From NCBI GenBank assembly GCA_907163375.1, contig CAJQUW010008706.1, positions 372,001-436,000 on the forward strand: 64,000 nucleotides of DNA, read 5' to 3'. Position numbers and translations under genes: made by a program. This DNA comes from Prostheceraeus crozeri (lineage: Eukaryota > Platyhelminthes > Polycladida > Euryleptidae). Positions 32,351-44,150 of this stretch are shown one piece after another; positions within the stretch are counted from its first letter, which is position 1; every line of letters begins with the position of its first letter. Below the pieces are notes generated by a model. That model made no database searches, was not told where the DNA came from, and saw only the letters and a list, made by a program, of their open reading frames with translations.

Positions 32351-35300
32351 ATGGTTGTCTGTACCAAGTGTGGAAAAGTATTTACTCTCATAGGCAATTT
32401 GCAACGTCATGAAAAATTTTGTAAGTTAGGAAAAACGTATCAATGTAGCAAGTGTCCATATAAGACGAATAGGATAGATAATCTTAAGAGGCATAAACTT
32501 GTATGTAATAATAAACCGAATGATAGCATAACAGAGTCAAATTCAAATAATCAAAATAGATCTACTTCTAAGCCAACAACCAGCGCTTCAACTAACATAC
32601 AAAACTTTATGCAATACTGCTCTCGGTGTGGCAAAACGTATAACTCTATAAGTAGATTTCGACAGCATATGAATGTACATAACACAAATAGTGAGATGAA
32701 TATGCATAATAACTATGGAACTGTTAGTCTCAGCGAAAGCGCACTCAATGGCCATGCACGTGTGTATGATATCACGCCAACAACACCTACTGTGGACATA
32801 ACATCATTCTTAGAAAGCATGCGTTCCATGTTAGGGAATTTAGTGTCTGACTTACTAAGGAGCTATCAATTGCGCGGTCGTCTGATTGCACAAATTCGTT
32901 ATGTCCGTTCTAATCCTCAAGAAGAAGAAACTTTTCTCGCACACTTTACCTCATCATCCTCAAACTATATTTATGACTATGATGCTTGGTTTCAGGATCA
33001 TCTAAATAGTCTAATAAATCATATTGAAGCCTTCGCAAAAAAGGGTAGCAATTGGATTATAGATGATGTACAAAATATAGAGTTCAATGTAATAACAAGT
33101 CCAATACTGTCAGGTGGACAATCATTTCCTCTACCAAAGGAGTTAAAAAACTCTAAAGCTGTCATTAATGTTAATTCAAATGCAAATGATTGCTTCCTAT
33201 ATGCAGTTTTATCAATATTGCATTATAATGAAGTACCTTATTCAAGGAATGAAGTAAAATCATATAGTGAGTGGACATCTGAGCTAAATATGGAAGGCAT
33301 TTCCACAGCAGTATCAATCAAAGATATTTCAAAATTTGAGAAAAAATAATGATATTAAAATTAACATTCACTTTTATGAAAATGGACTCAAAGGTGTTCG
33401 TTACAATAGTAACTTTACTGGTAGGCAAACGATTAATATTTTGCTAATTCTAAACAATGGAGCAGTACACTATTGTGGAATTCCAAAGCTGTCAAGATTG
33501 TATAGGAGAACTTTAAAAAGACATAAATACTTCTGCGAAAGATGCACTCAGTCATTCACATATAAAACAACACTAGAACGACACTTCCAGTTTTGCATTT
33601 GAGGAAAAGCACAAATAGAAAAAATGCCATCGGATCTAAAAGTACTAACAAGTAGCATGGAATATCAACAAAGTCCTCCTTTAGTAATTTATGCAGATAT
33701 AGAGTGCTACATTGATAATAAAATACATAAACCTGCGGCCATTGGAGCTTATCATGTCTGGCATAATGCCCTTCAATCGAAATTTGAAAACAAGTATTAC
33801 CTCTTTGAGGGAGAAAATTGCATAATTAGTTTCTTGCACCACTTAGAAACTGTAGCCAAAGACTTATATGACAACCAATGTGCAACAACTAGGCACCCAA
33901 TGACACTGTCAGCGGATGAAAAAGCAAGCCATGAGAATGCAGAATGTTGCAACAAATGTAAATCGAAATTCAGCGATGAAGTCATAAAAGTTCGCGATCA
34001 TGATCATATCACCGGACGATATAGGCAAACATTATGTAGGAAATGCAATCTCCGGTTAAGACTTAACAGACGGGAGCTCCCCATATTTTTCCACAATTTT
34101 AAAAATTATGATAGTCACATCGTTTGCTATAAAGCGATTGGAAGAATGAAATCTTGGAAATTAGATGTTGTAGCAGCAACTGCTGAAAAATATATAACTT
34201 TATCCGCCAGTGTCCCTGTAAATGAATATAAAGGGCAGACAGTATACTTTAAACTAAAATTCTTAGACTCATATCAATTTCTAAGTGCATCCTTGAGTGA
34301 ATTAGCCAAGGGCTTGCAAACGTATGAGCATGTAGAGACATTAAGGGTAGAATTTCCACAATTAAGTGATAATGTTTTAAATCAGAAGGGAGTGTTTCCA
34401 TATTCATACTTCAAAAACTTAAACACGTTGACGGAAGACTGTCTACCACCACAATTTGAATTCTATAATGATCCTACTCGTGAGCACTGTTCCGATAGTG
34501 AATATGAACACGCTAACAAGGCATGGATTGAATTTAATTGTAGCACATTTGGTGATTACATGCTGGCATATCTGAAGTTAGATATTTTATTGTTGGCAGA
34601 CATATTTGAAGTGTTTATGGCATTGAGTCAACGTAAGGATGAAGTCGATCCTGTACATTTTGTCAGTCTCCCACATCTTAGCTTTACCTCAGCACTAAAT
34701 TTCTCTTCCAATGATCCCCCACACTACATACAAGATGAAAATATGTACAATCTATTTGAACGAGGAATTAGAGGGGGTATGACTTTCACCAACATTCACC
34801 GAGCGCGTGCACGCATTGAAGAATTAGGAAATAATACACATGAAAGTCGACATTTGACCTACTTAGATGTTAATAACCTTTACGGTTCTTCACTCAGTAG
34901 GAATCTACCCCACTCAAATTTCAAATGGTTGAATGAAAGTGAATTAGATAAATTTTAAAATGAAGAAAATGTTCAAAATATAGATGATGATGGTGAAATC
35001 GGCTACATTTTTGATTTAGATTTAGAGTATCCTGCAGCCATTCATGATGACACTGCCGATTTCCCATTAGCTCCAGAAATGCAGATGATTGAAAAGAGAA
35101 TGTTTTCACACTATATGAAAAATCTATATAAAAAAGTAAGACCAAATACACATTTTTCTTCTATCAAGAAACTTCTGCTCTATCAATTTGATAGGGAAAA
35201 TTATCTAGTCCACTGCTCAATTTTAAAATTTTACTTGACCATGGGCATGAGAATCAAGAAGATTCATAGTGGCATAAAATTCACACAAAAGCCTTAGTTA

Positions 35301-36209
35301 AAAACATACATTGATATGAACTCTCAAAAGAGGGCTCAATCAAACACTGACTTCGAAAAGTCATTCTACAAATTGAAAAATAATTCTTTATATGGTAAAA
35401 TAATGGAAAATGTAAGGAGAAGGAAAAAATTTAAACTAGTCAACAATGAGAAACAACTACTGAAATTGTCAAATCATCCTCTCTATGTTCAACACAAAAT
35501 ATTTGATGAAGATCTGGTTGGTATGGAAATGTACAGACCTTCAATAGTTTTAAATAAATTAATATATGTTGGTCAAGCAGTACTTGACTATAGTAAGTTG
35601 GAAATGTATCAATTATATTACAATGATCTAAGAGGGTGTCCACTGATAAATAGAACGCGGCTTTGCGGAGGTGATACCGACAGTTTCTTCCTATGTTTAT
35701 ACACATCACCATCTGTCCGTCTGGAAGATATACTTCTATACTTCGGTGAAAAGTTTGACTCTTCAAACCATGACAGTCATCACCGACTATACTCAACTAC
35801 AAACAAAGCTAGATTAGGTTGATTTAAGGATGAATGTGCTGGAAAGTTGCTTGAGGAAATGATCCTACTAAAACCGAAAATGTATTCAATGAAATATCTA
35901 GACTCTACGAATCATAGCATCAAACGTGCAAAAGGAATTCAGAGAGCAGCAGTTAAAAAATTGAAACATAATGACTATAGGAGTGTCTATTATAGTGAGA
36001 ATGATACAACTGAAGATATGACAATTATAAATTCAAAAAATCACATAGTTAGCACAAAATCATTTAGGAAGCGAGGTCTTTCACTTTGGGAGGATAAGCG
36101 CTGTTGGCTGGATAAAAATTTATCATTACCATATAGACACTACAGCCTAGGTCTTCCTCCACCGTCGAAGAGAAGGAGATGCCTTCATGTCACAGGTGAT
36201 GTAGAATAA
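32351..36209 (+). pseudogene. polB: Polinton protein-primed DNA polymerase B, broken
   Basis: The region encodes the large Polinton PolB, which copies the element using a terminal protein as primer. The N-terminus has C2H2-type zinc fingers (CTKCGKVF, YQCSKCPYKT, YCSRCGKTY). The exonuclease region has YADIECY (Exo I), FFHNFKNYDSH (Exo II) and YLKLDILLLADIF (Exo III). Polymerase motifs follow: LDVNNLYGSSL (A), KLKNNSLYGK (B) and GGDTDSF (C). Its length is typical for the family. It is broken, with about five breaks. The N-terminal region also has the NANDCFLYAVLSIL motif common in Polinton polymerases. Confidence 0.93.
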
Positions 36210-36473
36210 GTCTAAATTAAGAAAAAAACAATACAATATTCCACTTGTAATAGATCTTGCGATTGCTGCATCTTCCGACATGTAGCAACACTTACTAATA
36301 CATAAGTAGTCTTACTAAAATTGAAATTTCTACATCTTTCCGATATGTAGAAATGATTACTAATAAATAGGTAGTCCTAATGTGAATGAATATGTGAATG
36401 ATTTGTACTCAACATCATTCCGATATGTTGAGCTAATAAAATAACAAACTTTAGGCAAACATTAAACCTAAAT

Positions 36474-37430
36474 TTGAAACATAGCTTTCGGAACATGCCT
36501 CATTACATTAGAACATGGAAACTTAGTGACGTTCAAAACGTTCACATAACAAATTCTAAAAGAATAGCATTTCGTCATTCAATAGCAAATAGTGATCGAA
36601 AACATCGTGGCGTTTGCAATAGTATTGACTCATTGCCTTCACTGAAAGACTTTGCGGATCTCATTGACAACCATAAGACTCGGATCAAGATTCCTCTCGA
36701 TGACAAGGTATGGATAAAGTGTGATTCATCAGTCAAACTATACGTCTGTTCACCAAAACGGGAAGATGTTGAATATCGATTTTTTCGTTTCAGTGACGTC
36801 ACATGGAAAACCTTTACAAGGGAGATACTACCACAGATAACGTCATTCATTAAAGATGGAGGACATCAAACGGTTGGAAGTTGTAAAGCGGATGTTAACT
36901 ACAAAAGCAAAGTCAAAACTCAATCTACAAGAGATCGAGAGGAATATACCCAACCGAAAACAATGGTTACTGACAAAACGCAAATTGAAGCCGACAACGA
37001 GCTTACATCTTGGAAGACCCTCAATGTTAACATGGAGGATTCAGAGGAAGGATAAATCTCTCACTATCCTATTCTTTTCAAATGGAACAATCCAATGTAT
37101 TGGAAGGGTCATGGAGGGTGATCTCTCATATCTACACTTTACTTTGGAACATTTACTTGGTGATTCATTATCTGATTGGGAAGTGAAGACAATGACCGTG
37201 TTATGTGAATTACACTATCACTATGACTTCCGTAAAGTTACATCATCACATAATCTAACTTATGAAGTGGAGTTATTTCCAGCATCTCAATTGACTAACT
37301 GGCATCCATATCATGTTCATGTGTTCCGTAATGGAAAATTGTGATAACCGGCATCAAAGACATAAGTGATGTACCTCCCGTCATATGTGATTTGAAAAAA
37401 TGTTTCATGAAAACCAAATTGTAGATTTTG
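36474..37430 (+). pseudogene. TBP-like protein gene of the Polinton, broken
   Basis: The first half encodes a charged region without a known motif. The second half contains two similar units that look like the two pseudo-repeats of TATA-binding protein. One centres on LTILFFSNGTIQCIG and the other on HVHVFRNGKL. In TBP each repeat has a strand of the form I-F-x-SG-K-x-V-x-TG in the DNA-contacting saddle. Spacing of about 75 residues is near the TBP value. It follows polB on the same strand. There appear to be one or two breaks. The assignment rests on motif shape only. Confidence 0.4.
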
Positions 37431-37615
37431 TATATATGTGAATAGATAATGAAATATGAATATGTTTTTGTTTTCCTTATAAACCCTTGTTTTGGAGAAA
37501 AGAGAGCAAGTTAATGATACAACATAACACTTTATTTCAAAACTGTTTCGACATATTTAGTAAGAATTACATCATTTTTATCACAGTTTTTTGAAAATAG
37601 TTCTAAAGCACTTTT

Positions 37616-37996
37616 TCAGTTATTTTTCAATGGTCTCTCGTTGACAAAATAGAGTACATAGCCATCGCACATTAGAGATGTAATACTTTGAAGTGGGAAC
37701 AATGTCACTTTCCTAACAGTCCAGGAGAACCTGTTCATCCATAATGCGATATCATGTAAACGAGGTTGATTAAGAGAGTCAAAATATTCGGCAACTTTAT
37801 AACGATTGATGTATACAGCAATCCAATGTTTTCCGGGAAGATTGTTGGTATCCGTATTGATGATAAGCGAACAAGGATAGAAAGGAATTGAATCAGGTAA
37901 ATTATCTCTAGAAAAGACATTGAGAAATATTGTCTTGGAGTAGGGATGAGCTTTCCTCATTTTCTTCAAGATTTCTATGTTGCTTAAGTTACTCAT
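37616..37996 (-). CDS. adenain-like cysteine protease (Polinton maturation protease)
   Basis: The 126-codon frame has the C5/Ulp1-type catalytic layout. GKHWIAVYIN carries the catalytic His, EYFDSLNQP the Asp, QSITSLMCDGY the oxyanion Gln and the Cys. In adenoviruses and Polintons this enzyme trims capsid and core proteins during assembly. It is slightly shorter than adenovirus protease. Its start overlaps the end of the major capsid gene by four bases, consistent with a compact late block. The frame looks whole. Confidence 0.88.
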   Translation of the reverse strand: MSNLSNIEILKKMRKAHPYSKTIFLNVFSRDNLPDSIPFYPCSLIINTDTNNLPGKHWIAVYINRYKVAEYFDSLNQPRLHDIALWMNRFSWTVRKVTLFPLQSITSLMCDGYVLYFVNERPLKNN

Positions 37997-39276
37997 CTCT
38001 GATAGCTGACAGTCACGTCTCTCATTCTTGTTATCTCAACTTTGCTATCATAGATAGCATAAATGACACAAATAATTGTTTTCTTAATAGGTGACTCAAA
38101 TGATACCTCCAGTCGTAGATTTCCAGGCTTTGTAACTCCTACGCTTTCACCACCTAGATCTGCATCTGCTGTGAGGTTGTACATAATGAAGAAGTAGCCA
38201 TTCTTGTACATATCCATTGTAATTCCATTTGAATCATCTGTATTAAACATGTTGAGGGCGGTGAAAGTAGAACCATATTCACGTGCGAATTTACCATCTT
38301 TGAAATTAGGCTCATATGCTTTGCAAGATACAAATTTCCCATCCTGATAGAGTGCTAGTTTGCTAACATTAAAGTGTTGGAAATTGAATGGATTCTTTTC
38401 AAAAGCACCAATGAATGCCTCATTTTCCACAAATGTGATATACACCGCATTTGGCATTGGAGTGGGAAAAAGATTTGGGTAGGCATGTGAGGATGATCCC
38501 GCACCAATTGTGAAGTTTGTCAACACACTGTGATTAACTGGATATATTGCATTGTTTTTGCTCAATCCTGTCGCATGCTCGTTGATGACTGACGAGTTCA
38601 TTGTTGCTCGCCTTACATTGAGCACGGCATTACTTATGTTGACTTGATAGTTTGTAGCTCCAAAAGCCATTAACGCGAACTCAGGATTTGCACGAATAAA
38701 TTTTATTTGCATTTTAACCTGTGATAGCAGATATCTAGATTGACTAAGGAAATCAAGATAGACGGGTCCTTTCAAGTATAATTCCTTTGAATCCGCTGTT
38801 AAATCCATTCGTCTTTTCAACCCTGTATTTGAGACATCATCAAATTTCCCTTGCTGATCATCATACCACCCAGAAACTTGCAAGTGTGACTGTTTAGCTT
38901 GCTTTTGAAATTGAGTCATTGTATGTATATATGCTCCATATGGATATGCTCGATCCCCTCCTTCAATCTGTTTGTCATTCAATATTAGATACACATCTGA
39001 GAACAGACTGGCAATAGGAAGATTTGCTAATCCCACTTTATCCTTGGATGAATCGATATTTGTACCATCAGTCTTCTTAATTTGTATACACAACTCTAAA
39101 TCAATGGATTGACAGTCAATATAATCTTGAGGATTGGCAGGTATATCAAACTGAATAGGCTGCTGGTTACCATCGACATTTGTTTTGGGGACTATGTCTA
39201 CAATTGTTGAGGAGATGATGTCTCTCTGATGAGGGGGAGAATCGAAGAAACACAAAGCCGAATTGATACTCTGCAT
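37993..39276 (-). CDS. major capsid protein, double jelly-roll (Polinton PY)
   Basis: A whole frame of 427 codons. Segments such as QDYIDCQSIDLELCIQIKK, LANLPIASLFSDVYLILND and YPYGAYIHTMTQF match the start of the PY/hexon-like protein of Polintons, with the conserved surface strand, the LFSDV-x-x-x-LND box and the YPY-x-AYI helix. The length fits the family. The protein would form hexon-like trimers of an icosahedral shell. It sits between the protease and the basic core protein, as in related elements. Confidence 0.9.
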   Translation of the reverse strand: MQSINSALCFFDSPPHQRDIISSTIVDIVPKTNVDGNQQPIQFDIPANPQDYIDCQSIDLELCIQIKKTDGTNIDSSKDKVGLANLPIASLFSDVYLILNDKQIEGGDRAYPYGAYIHTMTQFQKQAKQSHLQVSGWYDDQQGKFDDVSNTGLKRRMDLTADSKELYLKGPVYLDFLSQSRYLLSQVKMQIKFIRANPEFALMAFGATNYQVNISNAVLNVRRATMNSSVINEHATGLSKNNAIYPVNHSVLTNFTIGAGSSSHAYPNLFPTPMPNAVYITFVENEAFIGAFEKNPFNFQHFNVSKLALYQDGKFVSCKAYEPNFKDGKFAREYGSTFTALNMFNTDDSNGITMDMYKNGYFFIMYNLTADADLGGESVGVTKPGNLRLEVSFESPIKKTIICVIYAIYDSKVEITRMRDVTVSYQR

Positions 39277-39286
39277 CGTATTAGCT

Positions 39287-39769
39287 TTACAAATATGTTG
39301 TCTTCCTTCGTTTTGACTCGTTTCTAGTCGCTGTGGAATTTCGTTTGCGCTTTCTTGTTTTCACTCGACGTCTAGATTTAGAACGTGCTGCTCTAGTCGG
39401 CTTTTTAATTTTCCTGCGTCTTTGCTTAGTAACTCGACCGGATCCAACTTGTCTTGACTTCCTACGCTTCTTCCGAACTGTACGTCTCGTCTTTGTTAAA
39501 TCATCTAATGCGTCTATGGCAGATTGCTGTGCGCGCATTTTCATAGATTCACCGATATCCTCACCTTGAAGCGCATCAGCTGCAACATTTGCACCAAAAT
39601 CTAAAGCCCTGCTTCCAACACGCTTCATGATTGGTACGCCATACTTTTTGAGTGTTGGAAGAACCATATGTCTTAGTGCACCAAATATGCCTCCTCCAAC
39701 TTGTCGTCTACCTCCAACAAACACGGGATAACCGCTCTGATTTGATGGTCTACTGTAAATGCCTGTCAT
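39287..39769 (-). CDS. basic core protein (adenovirus pX/pVI-like)
   Basis: The 160-codon frame starts with a Gly-rich stretch (VFVGGRRQVGGGIFGAL), followed by a helical middle (residues 40-85). It ends in a very Arg/Lys-rich tail (about residues 93-160, e.g. RRRKIKKPTRAARSKSRRR). Such proteins package DNA in adenoviruses and Polintons. The GGGIFG-type sequence resembles a site recognised by adenain proteases, encoded two genes away. The frame looks whole. Confidence 0.7.
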   Translation of the reverse strand: MTGIYSRPSNQSGYPVFVGGRRQVGGGIFGALRHMVLPTLKKYGVPIMKRVGSRALDFGANVAADALQGEDIGESMKMRAQQSAIDALDDLTKTRRTVRKKRRKSRQVGSGRVTKQRRRKIKKPTRAARSKSRRRVKTRKRKRNSTATRNESKRRKTTYL

Positions 39770-39812
39770 TATGGCTATTGAATAACTATGGAAGTCACAA
39801 TAGCGTAAAGCC

Positions 39813-41416
39813 TTATTCTCGTGACCTAATATGTAGGGTCAAAACATTAACACCACCACAGAACGGTACTACCTCTCCTGCGTCATCATGAATTGATATG
39901 TCAATTCCATTGATGAAATTTCGGCTGATTGGTAGATACATTGTGTTAAAAAATTCTCGATTGATTAGTTGCTTCCTTACGGATGAGAGAGGAAATGTGC
40001 GCAGAAGTGGGGCCTCAATGTCGCCAAACCTTGTATATTCAATAATGTTACAATAGACGTATAAGTTACTTATATCACGCTCTAGTGATGGGGCTGTATC
40101 GCCTATTGATGTGCCTTCATAAATAGTTGATTTTGAGAATCCCAATGTGGTCGTTAACACGCTATCCAGCTTGATAAGAGAGTTCTTCCCTACCTTTAGA
40201 ATCATGCGTTTCTTATGTGGGTCATAAGAAAAGTGATATTTATCTGCATCAAGGTAATCTACACCAAACTCATTTAACTTTGTACACAATTCAGATGGCG
40301 TTTTCAAGCTTTCAATGTTCAAATTAACTCTTTTTACAAGTTCACTGGAAGTAGACAATTCATCACCCAATATGTCTTCTCTGTATACGTGGATATCCCA
40401 TGAAGCATTTGTTGATGCTTTGAGTTTAGAAGAGGACAATTGAACCTTGAATGTATCATTTAATTCTGTCAACCAAGGTGCGCTTTAAGGCCCTTAAACA
40501 TCCCAATCATTTCAGATCCGAATTCAATAACAGCGGACTCAGACTTTTCCAATGGTGTCTTTTTAGTAAAAACAATAAATTCTGCCTCCGTTTCAACAGT
40601 AAATAAAGTTACTTTCTCTTTCTTATATTCACAAGTCATTAACGTTTCTGGCACTGATCCTTGAAACTTTCTTGCAAAGTCTTCAACACTTCCATTGACC
40701 TCAAATTTATTTTTTACTCGGATGCTCCTTTTTTGTAATGCATACAATGGCACAATTCTACATTGAAAATCAGTGACTTTCCTCTCCGAATTCCACCCAC
40801 GTCCATTGTACCAATACCTTGATGAGAAAGTTGTTCTGGAATACCCAAAAGTATGACTCAAATCCTTACCTAATACAAGAAGAACATGCTTCCCTTCTTT
40901 AATCAATTTTGTTGACCCCTTTATGACTGGTTTGTAGAATTTATTCAAAGTCAGCTTGAAGAGATCATTTATTCGTTCAAACATTCTACCGATTTCCTTT
41001 TCTGTATCTTGCAAGCTCATTGTGGGAACCTTAGAATCAAAAGTTGACGTTGCAAATGCCTTTTGAATTTTAATCATGTTTTGGACAGATGGTAAAGATG
41101 TTGAAAAAGGATGTAAAGTTAGATGATGAAAAGCCCATGTACCATGTAGACTATTTTGAAATATGCGAAAGCAATCATCCTTCTCTCGCACTTCTTTATG
41201 TAATTCAAAATAGTTGTTCTTTAGCAAACTGATATCGTTGTAATAAGTAATTTCAGTTAGAGCAACTTCATGGGGTCCATGCAGAGTAAATGGATTAGCG
41301 AATTCAACAGAGTATAGAGATGGTTTGTTACTTGGGAATATCTTGGGGTTGCTATTGCTAGGAAGAATGATGTTGAAGTTAGAAGACATGTTAAACTCAT
41401 ATATGGAAGAAGTCAC
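39813..41416 (-). CDS. penton/minor capsid protein region (Polinton PX)
   Basis: The upstream part begins SSNFNIILPSNSNPKIFPSN and contains HGPHEVALTEITYY, a signature of Polinton minor capsid proteins (family W-E-VAL-x-E-I-x-YP). The downstream part contains LYVYCNIIEYTRFGDIEAPLL, FFNTMYLPISRNFI and DISIHDDAGEVVPF, also family signatures. It is normally a single-jelly-roll penton protein filling the capsid vertices. The region is carried in more than one reading frame. It may be split by about one break, or the lineage may use two genes. Confidence 0.8.
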
Positions 41417-41429
41417 ATGCTATATTAGC

Positions 41430-42580
41430 TTAAAAGTTACGAGTGTCTTCCACCTCCACATTTTGTAGATCCTGGTGCGTTATCCAGCTATTGAATGAAT
41501 CAGGATATCCTTTCCATTTAACTAGATATTTCCTTTGATTGCCATGACCTTTCCTCCTAATTATTTTGTCAATCATATACACCTCTTCACTTCTGTCTAC
41601 TAATTGCAATTCATAAGAGTAAAATTTTCCTTCAATTGGATTGCCATGGTAATCTATTAATTTATACATGGTGGGTCTAAATTTTGTATTTACTTCATCC
41701 ACAAAAAACTCTTCTTCAGTCCAATTAGGTAGATACCCCTTCCCAAATGTAGACTTAACCTTTGAAATCCGAACTCTATCACCAACATTAATTTTCTTTT
41801 CATTGGAAATGTTTTTCGCTTTCTTATCATACAATCAAAGCCATACATCCATCGCATTATCTGGGGTAACGTCAACTGGTTTCATCTTAATGATTCGATG
41901 GTAGCTTTCATTGTAATTCTTAACAAATTTCTGCAGCTCACCTACCCAAACATGTGTATTTTTGCAGTGAAATAGCGCCATATTTTTGTCTTCAGTGTGC
42001 GATTGAACCTCTCAACCATGGCAGCTTTATAAGCACTTTTGACACTAAACAATTCCACATTATGACTTTTAAGGAGACTTCGAACATGAGAGTTTTCGAA
42101 TTCCTTCCCTTGATCGGTCTGTATTCTTTGCGGAACACGCCCCTCATCGAAAATGCTCTGAAAAGCCCCTTCAACTTCTGGTCCTCGTTTAGATTTCAGC
42201 GCACGTGCCCAAGCATAGCGAGATAAAATATCTATTACAGTTAAGATGTATTTATAGCCATCATTGTACTGTGATATCTGTTGCATGTCAGCCAAGTCCG
42301 CTTGCCATTGACTATCTATATTGTTAACAACACATTTTCTTGTTGGAAACCGCTTTCTCGCATTTTTGTGAAGAGTGTAAGTCGGTTGACTCCTCAACCA
42401 CTTCTTGACTTTCTCTATTCCCACACCTGCTGCACGAGCTAGAACCTCCGGACGACTGAAACTTGCGGGATGATTTAAGTCGTAATAAATCTTTCTGAGT
42501 TTCACTGCTGTACTCATCGTCTTTGTTCTGATTTGCACGCGTATTACTCGCACAGCAACTGCTAACACAATTGATATCAA
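41430..42580 (-). pseudogene. int: retroviral-type integrase with chromodomain (Polinton), broken
   Basis: The N-terminal part has a helix-turn-helix-like segment (PEVLARAAGVGIEKVKKWL). The catalytic core follows with D in WQADLADM, D in IQTDQGKEFEN and E in VERFNRTLK, the DD35E triad of retroviral-type integrases. The C-terminal part has a Polinton-type beta domain and a chromodomain (YLVKWKGYPDSFNSW). It integrates the element and makes the 6-bp duplication seen at its ends; the chromodomain probably steers it to methylated histone tails. It is broken, with about one or two breaks. Confidence 0.92.
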
Positions 42581-42684
42581 CCTCTATGCCCTCTTCTGCT
42601 TTACCTTCGAGCGCAGATTTCAAACAACAGCATAATTTTTGTAACGACATGATATGAGAGAGGCAAGGCTTAATTCATATTTGC

Positions 42685-43365
42685 TTAATATTTACTATAC
42701 TCCTTCGCAACACGCATTGAGCGCCTAGTAGCTCTTTTTGGTTGCAGATCATCGGGATCATGAAGCTCTCGCTTGACCGCCATCGTGGGTGTTTTACTCG
42801 TTGATCCATCTTGTAAGTGACCCTTGTCCAATTCATTCACAGTCGGTCCTCCAATAATATTGTGAGGTACATTTTGATCAGATAAAATTTTCTGAAAATA
42901 TGTCCACCCTTGTGGTGCACCTAGTTTTCGCCTTACATCTCTGACAGCATATTGTAGAAGGTCATCTATGTGACTATTTCTAATAACATCACCAGTTGTT
43001 TCATCTAATATCTCCCCTCTCTCATTGAACTTCACATGTGGATCAATGAAGTCAAATAATCGCTCAGCGCGCACACGATATGGTCGAGGTGTTGACAAGG
43101 TTATAAATCGTCGCAACTTGTCACGAATCTGTCGCCTCTCGTCAATGTTTTCAGCTGCTAACTGCATTCGTCGATAGGGATCCTTAATCTTCTTAATTTC
43201 CACATCCTTTTGTGTTAGTTCCTTAAGTTGATTCGTAATAGGTTGATCTATATTTTTGACTTCCTGTGCACTTGATAATGTAGTCAATTGTACATACTCC
43301 TCTTGAGGAATGACTACCATCTTTGAATACGACATGTTTGAAAATAATAAGGCAACAAAGTACAT
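42685..43365 (-). CDS. conserved Polinton protein of unknown function
   Basis: A whole frame of 226 codons that overlaps the start of the ATPase gene upstream of it. The likely start is the internal methionine of MSYSKMVVIP, since the residues before it overlap the ATPase frame. The start MVVIPQEEYVQL and a charged helical region (DPYRRMQLAAENIDERR) recur in Polintons as I know them. A GAPQGWTYF stretch follows, and a basic tail ends the protein. Its position beside the packaging ATPase hints at a virion or packaging role. Confidence 0.6.
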   Translation of the reverse strand: MYFVALLFSNMSYSKMVVIPQEEYVQLTTLSSAQEVKNIDQPITNQLKELTQKDVEIKKIKDPYRRMQLAAENIDERRQIRDKLRRFITLSTPRPYRVRAERLFDFIDPHVKFNERGEILDETTGDVIRNSHIDDLLQYAVRDVRRKLGAPQGWTYFQKILSDQNVPHNIIGGPTVNELDKGHLQDGSTSKTPTMAVKRELHDPDDLQPKRATRRSMRVAKEYSKY

Positions 43366-44009
43366 TGCTTAAAACTAACTGTGAACCGAGAAGCTGTCAT
43401 TGGTTCAGCGGAATTAGGTATGATATTTGTTCGAAATCGAAGTCGTTCCGGACATTCCTGGGTTAGATCAATAAATAGATAACCATGTGGTTTCTTTGTT
43501 ACATCTTCATACATTTTTGAAAGTACTTTAGGTTGTTGAGGTAATATCTGTCTACTGAGATGATGTATCTGACTGCTATCTCTTGGATTTTTAAATATTG
43601 CCAAATAATGTTTATTCAAACTTCTAGTTCTTTGCTCTTTCCCTCCATCGAAGATGTTTTGGGTGATGTAGATAATAAAAGCTTCCCTATGATGTGCAGT
43701 TTGAATGAACATTTCAGTTACATCCTTTGAAGATTTGCTTTCTCGTAATAGATCATCTAATACTAGTAAGTCACCTGCTTTGATATCCTCAGTTGATGGT
43801 AACCCTTGCTTCACCTCATAACCTTTCTGGCGAAGTGCAGAATGTAGTTGTGGTTGAAATATTCCATAATACCATTTGACTCTCTTAATTTCCTTGTTAA
43901 ACATTTCATTTCTATATTGTAGCAATTCAGTTACAAATGTAGTTTTACCGGACTGACTTGGTCCAGCGACACACATTGTGCGATCAGTGAATAGACGAAA
44001 ATCTGTCAT
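43314..44009 (-). CDS. genome-packaging ATPase (FtsK/HerA type)
   Basis: A whole frame of 231 codons. Walker A is GPSQSGKTT (residues 16-24) and Walker B is DLLVLDDL (about 79-86). IIYITQNIFDGG matches the sensor motif of the A32-like packaging ATPases of Polintons, adintoviruses and large DNA viruses. It powers DNA entry into the capsid. The order ATPase, 42685 protein, integrase is typical of the class. Confidence 0.93.
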   Translation of the reverse strand: MTDFRLFTDRTMCVAGPSQSGKTTFVTELLQYRNEMFNKEIKRVKWYYGIFQPQLHSALRQKGYEVKQGLPSTEDIKAGDLLVLDDLLRESKSSKDVTEMFIQTAHHREAFIIYITQNIFDGGKEQRTRSLNKHYLAIFKNPRDSSQIHHLSRQILPQQPKVLSKMYEDVTKKPHGYLFIDLTQECPERLRFRTNIIPNSAEPMTASRFTVSFKQCTLLPYYFQTCRIQRW

Positions 44010-44150
44010 CTTATAATTCCATTAACATTAAACTCATCATTCCGCTAATTTTGCTTAGAACAACAAAACAGACACATGTTCCACATCACGTTTATTTACA
44101 TTCAGAATAGAAACTTTCAAGTTAAATTTACAAATTAAAACATTTACAAA

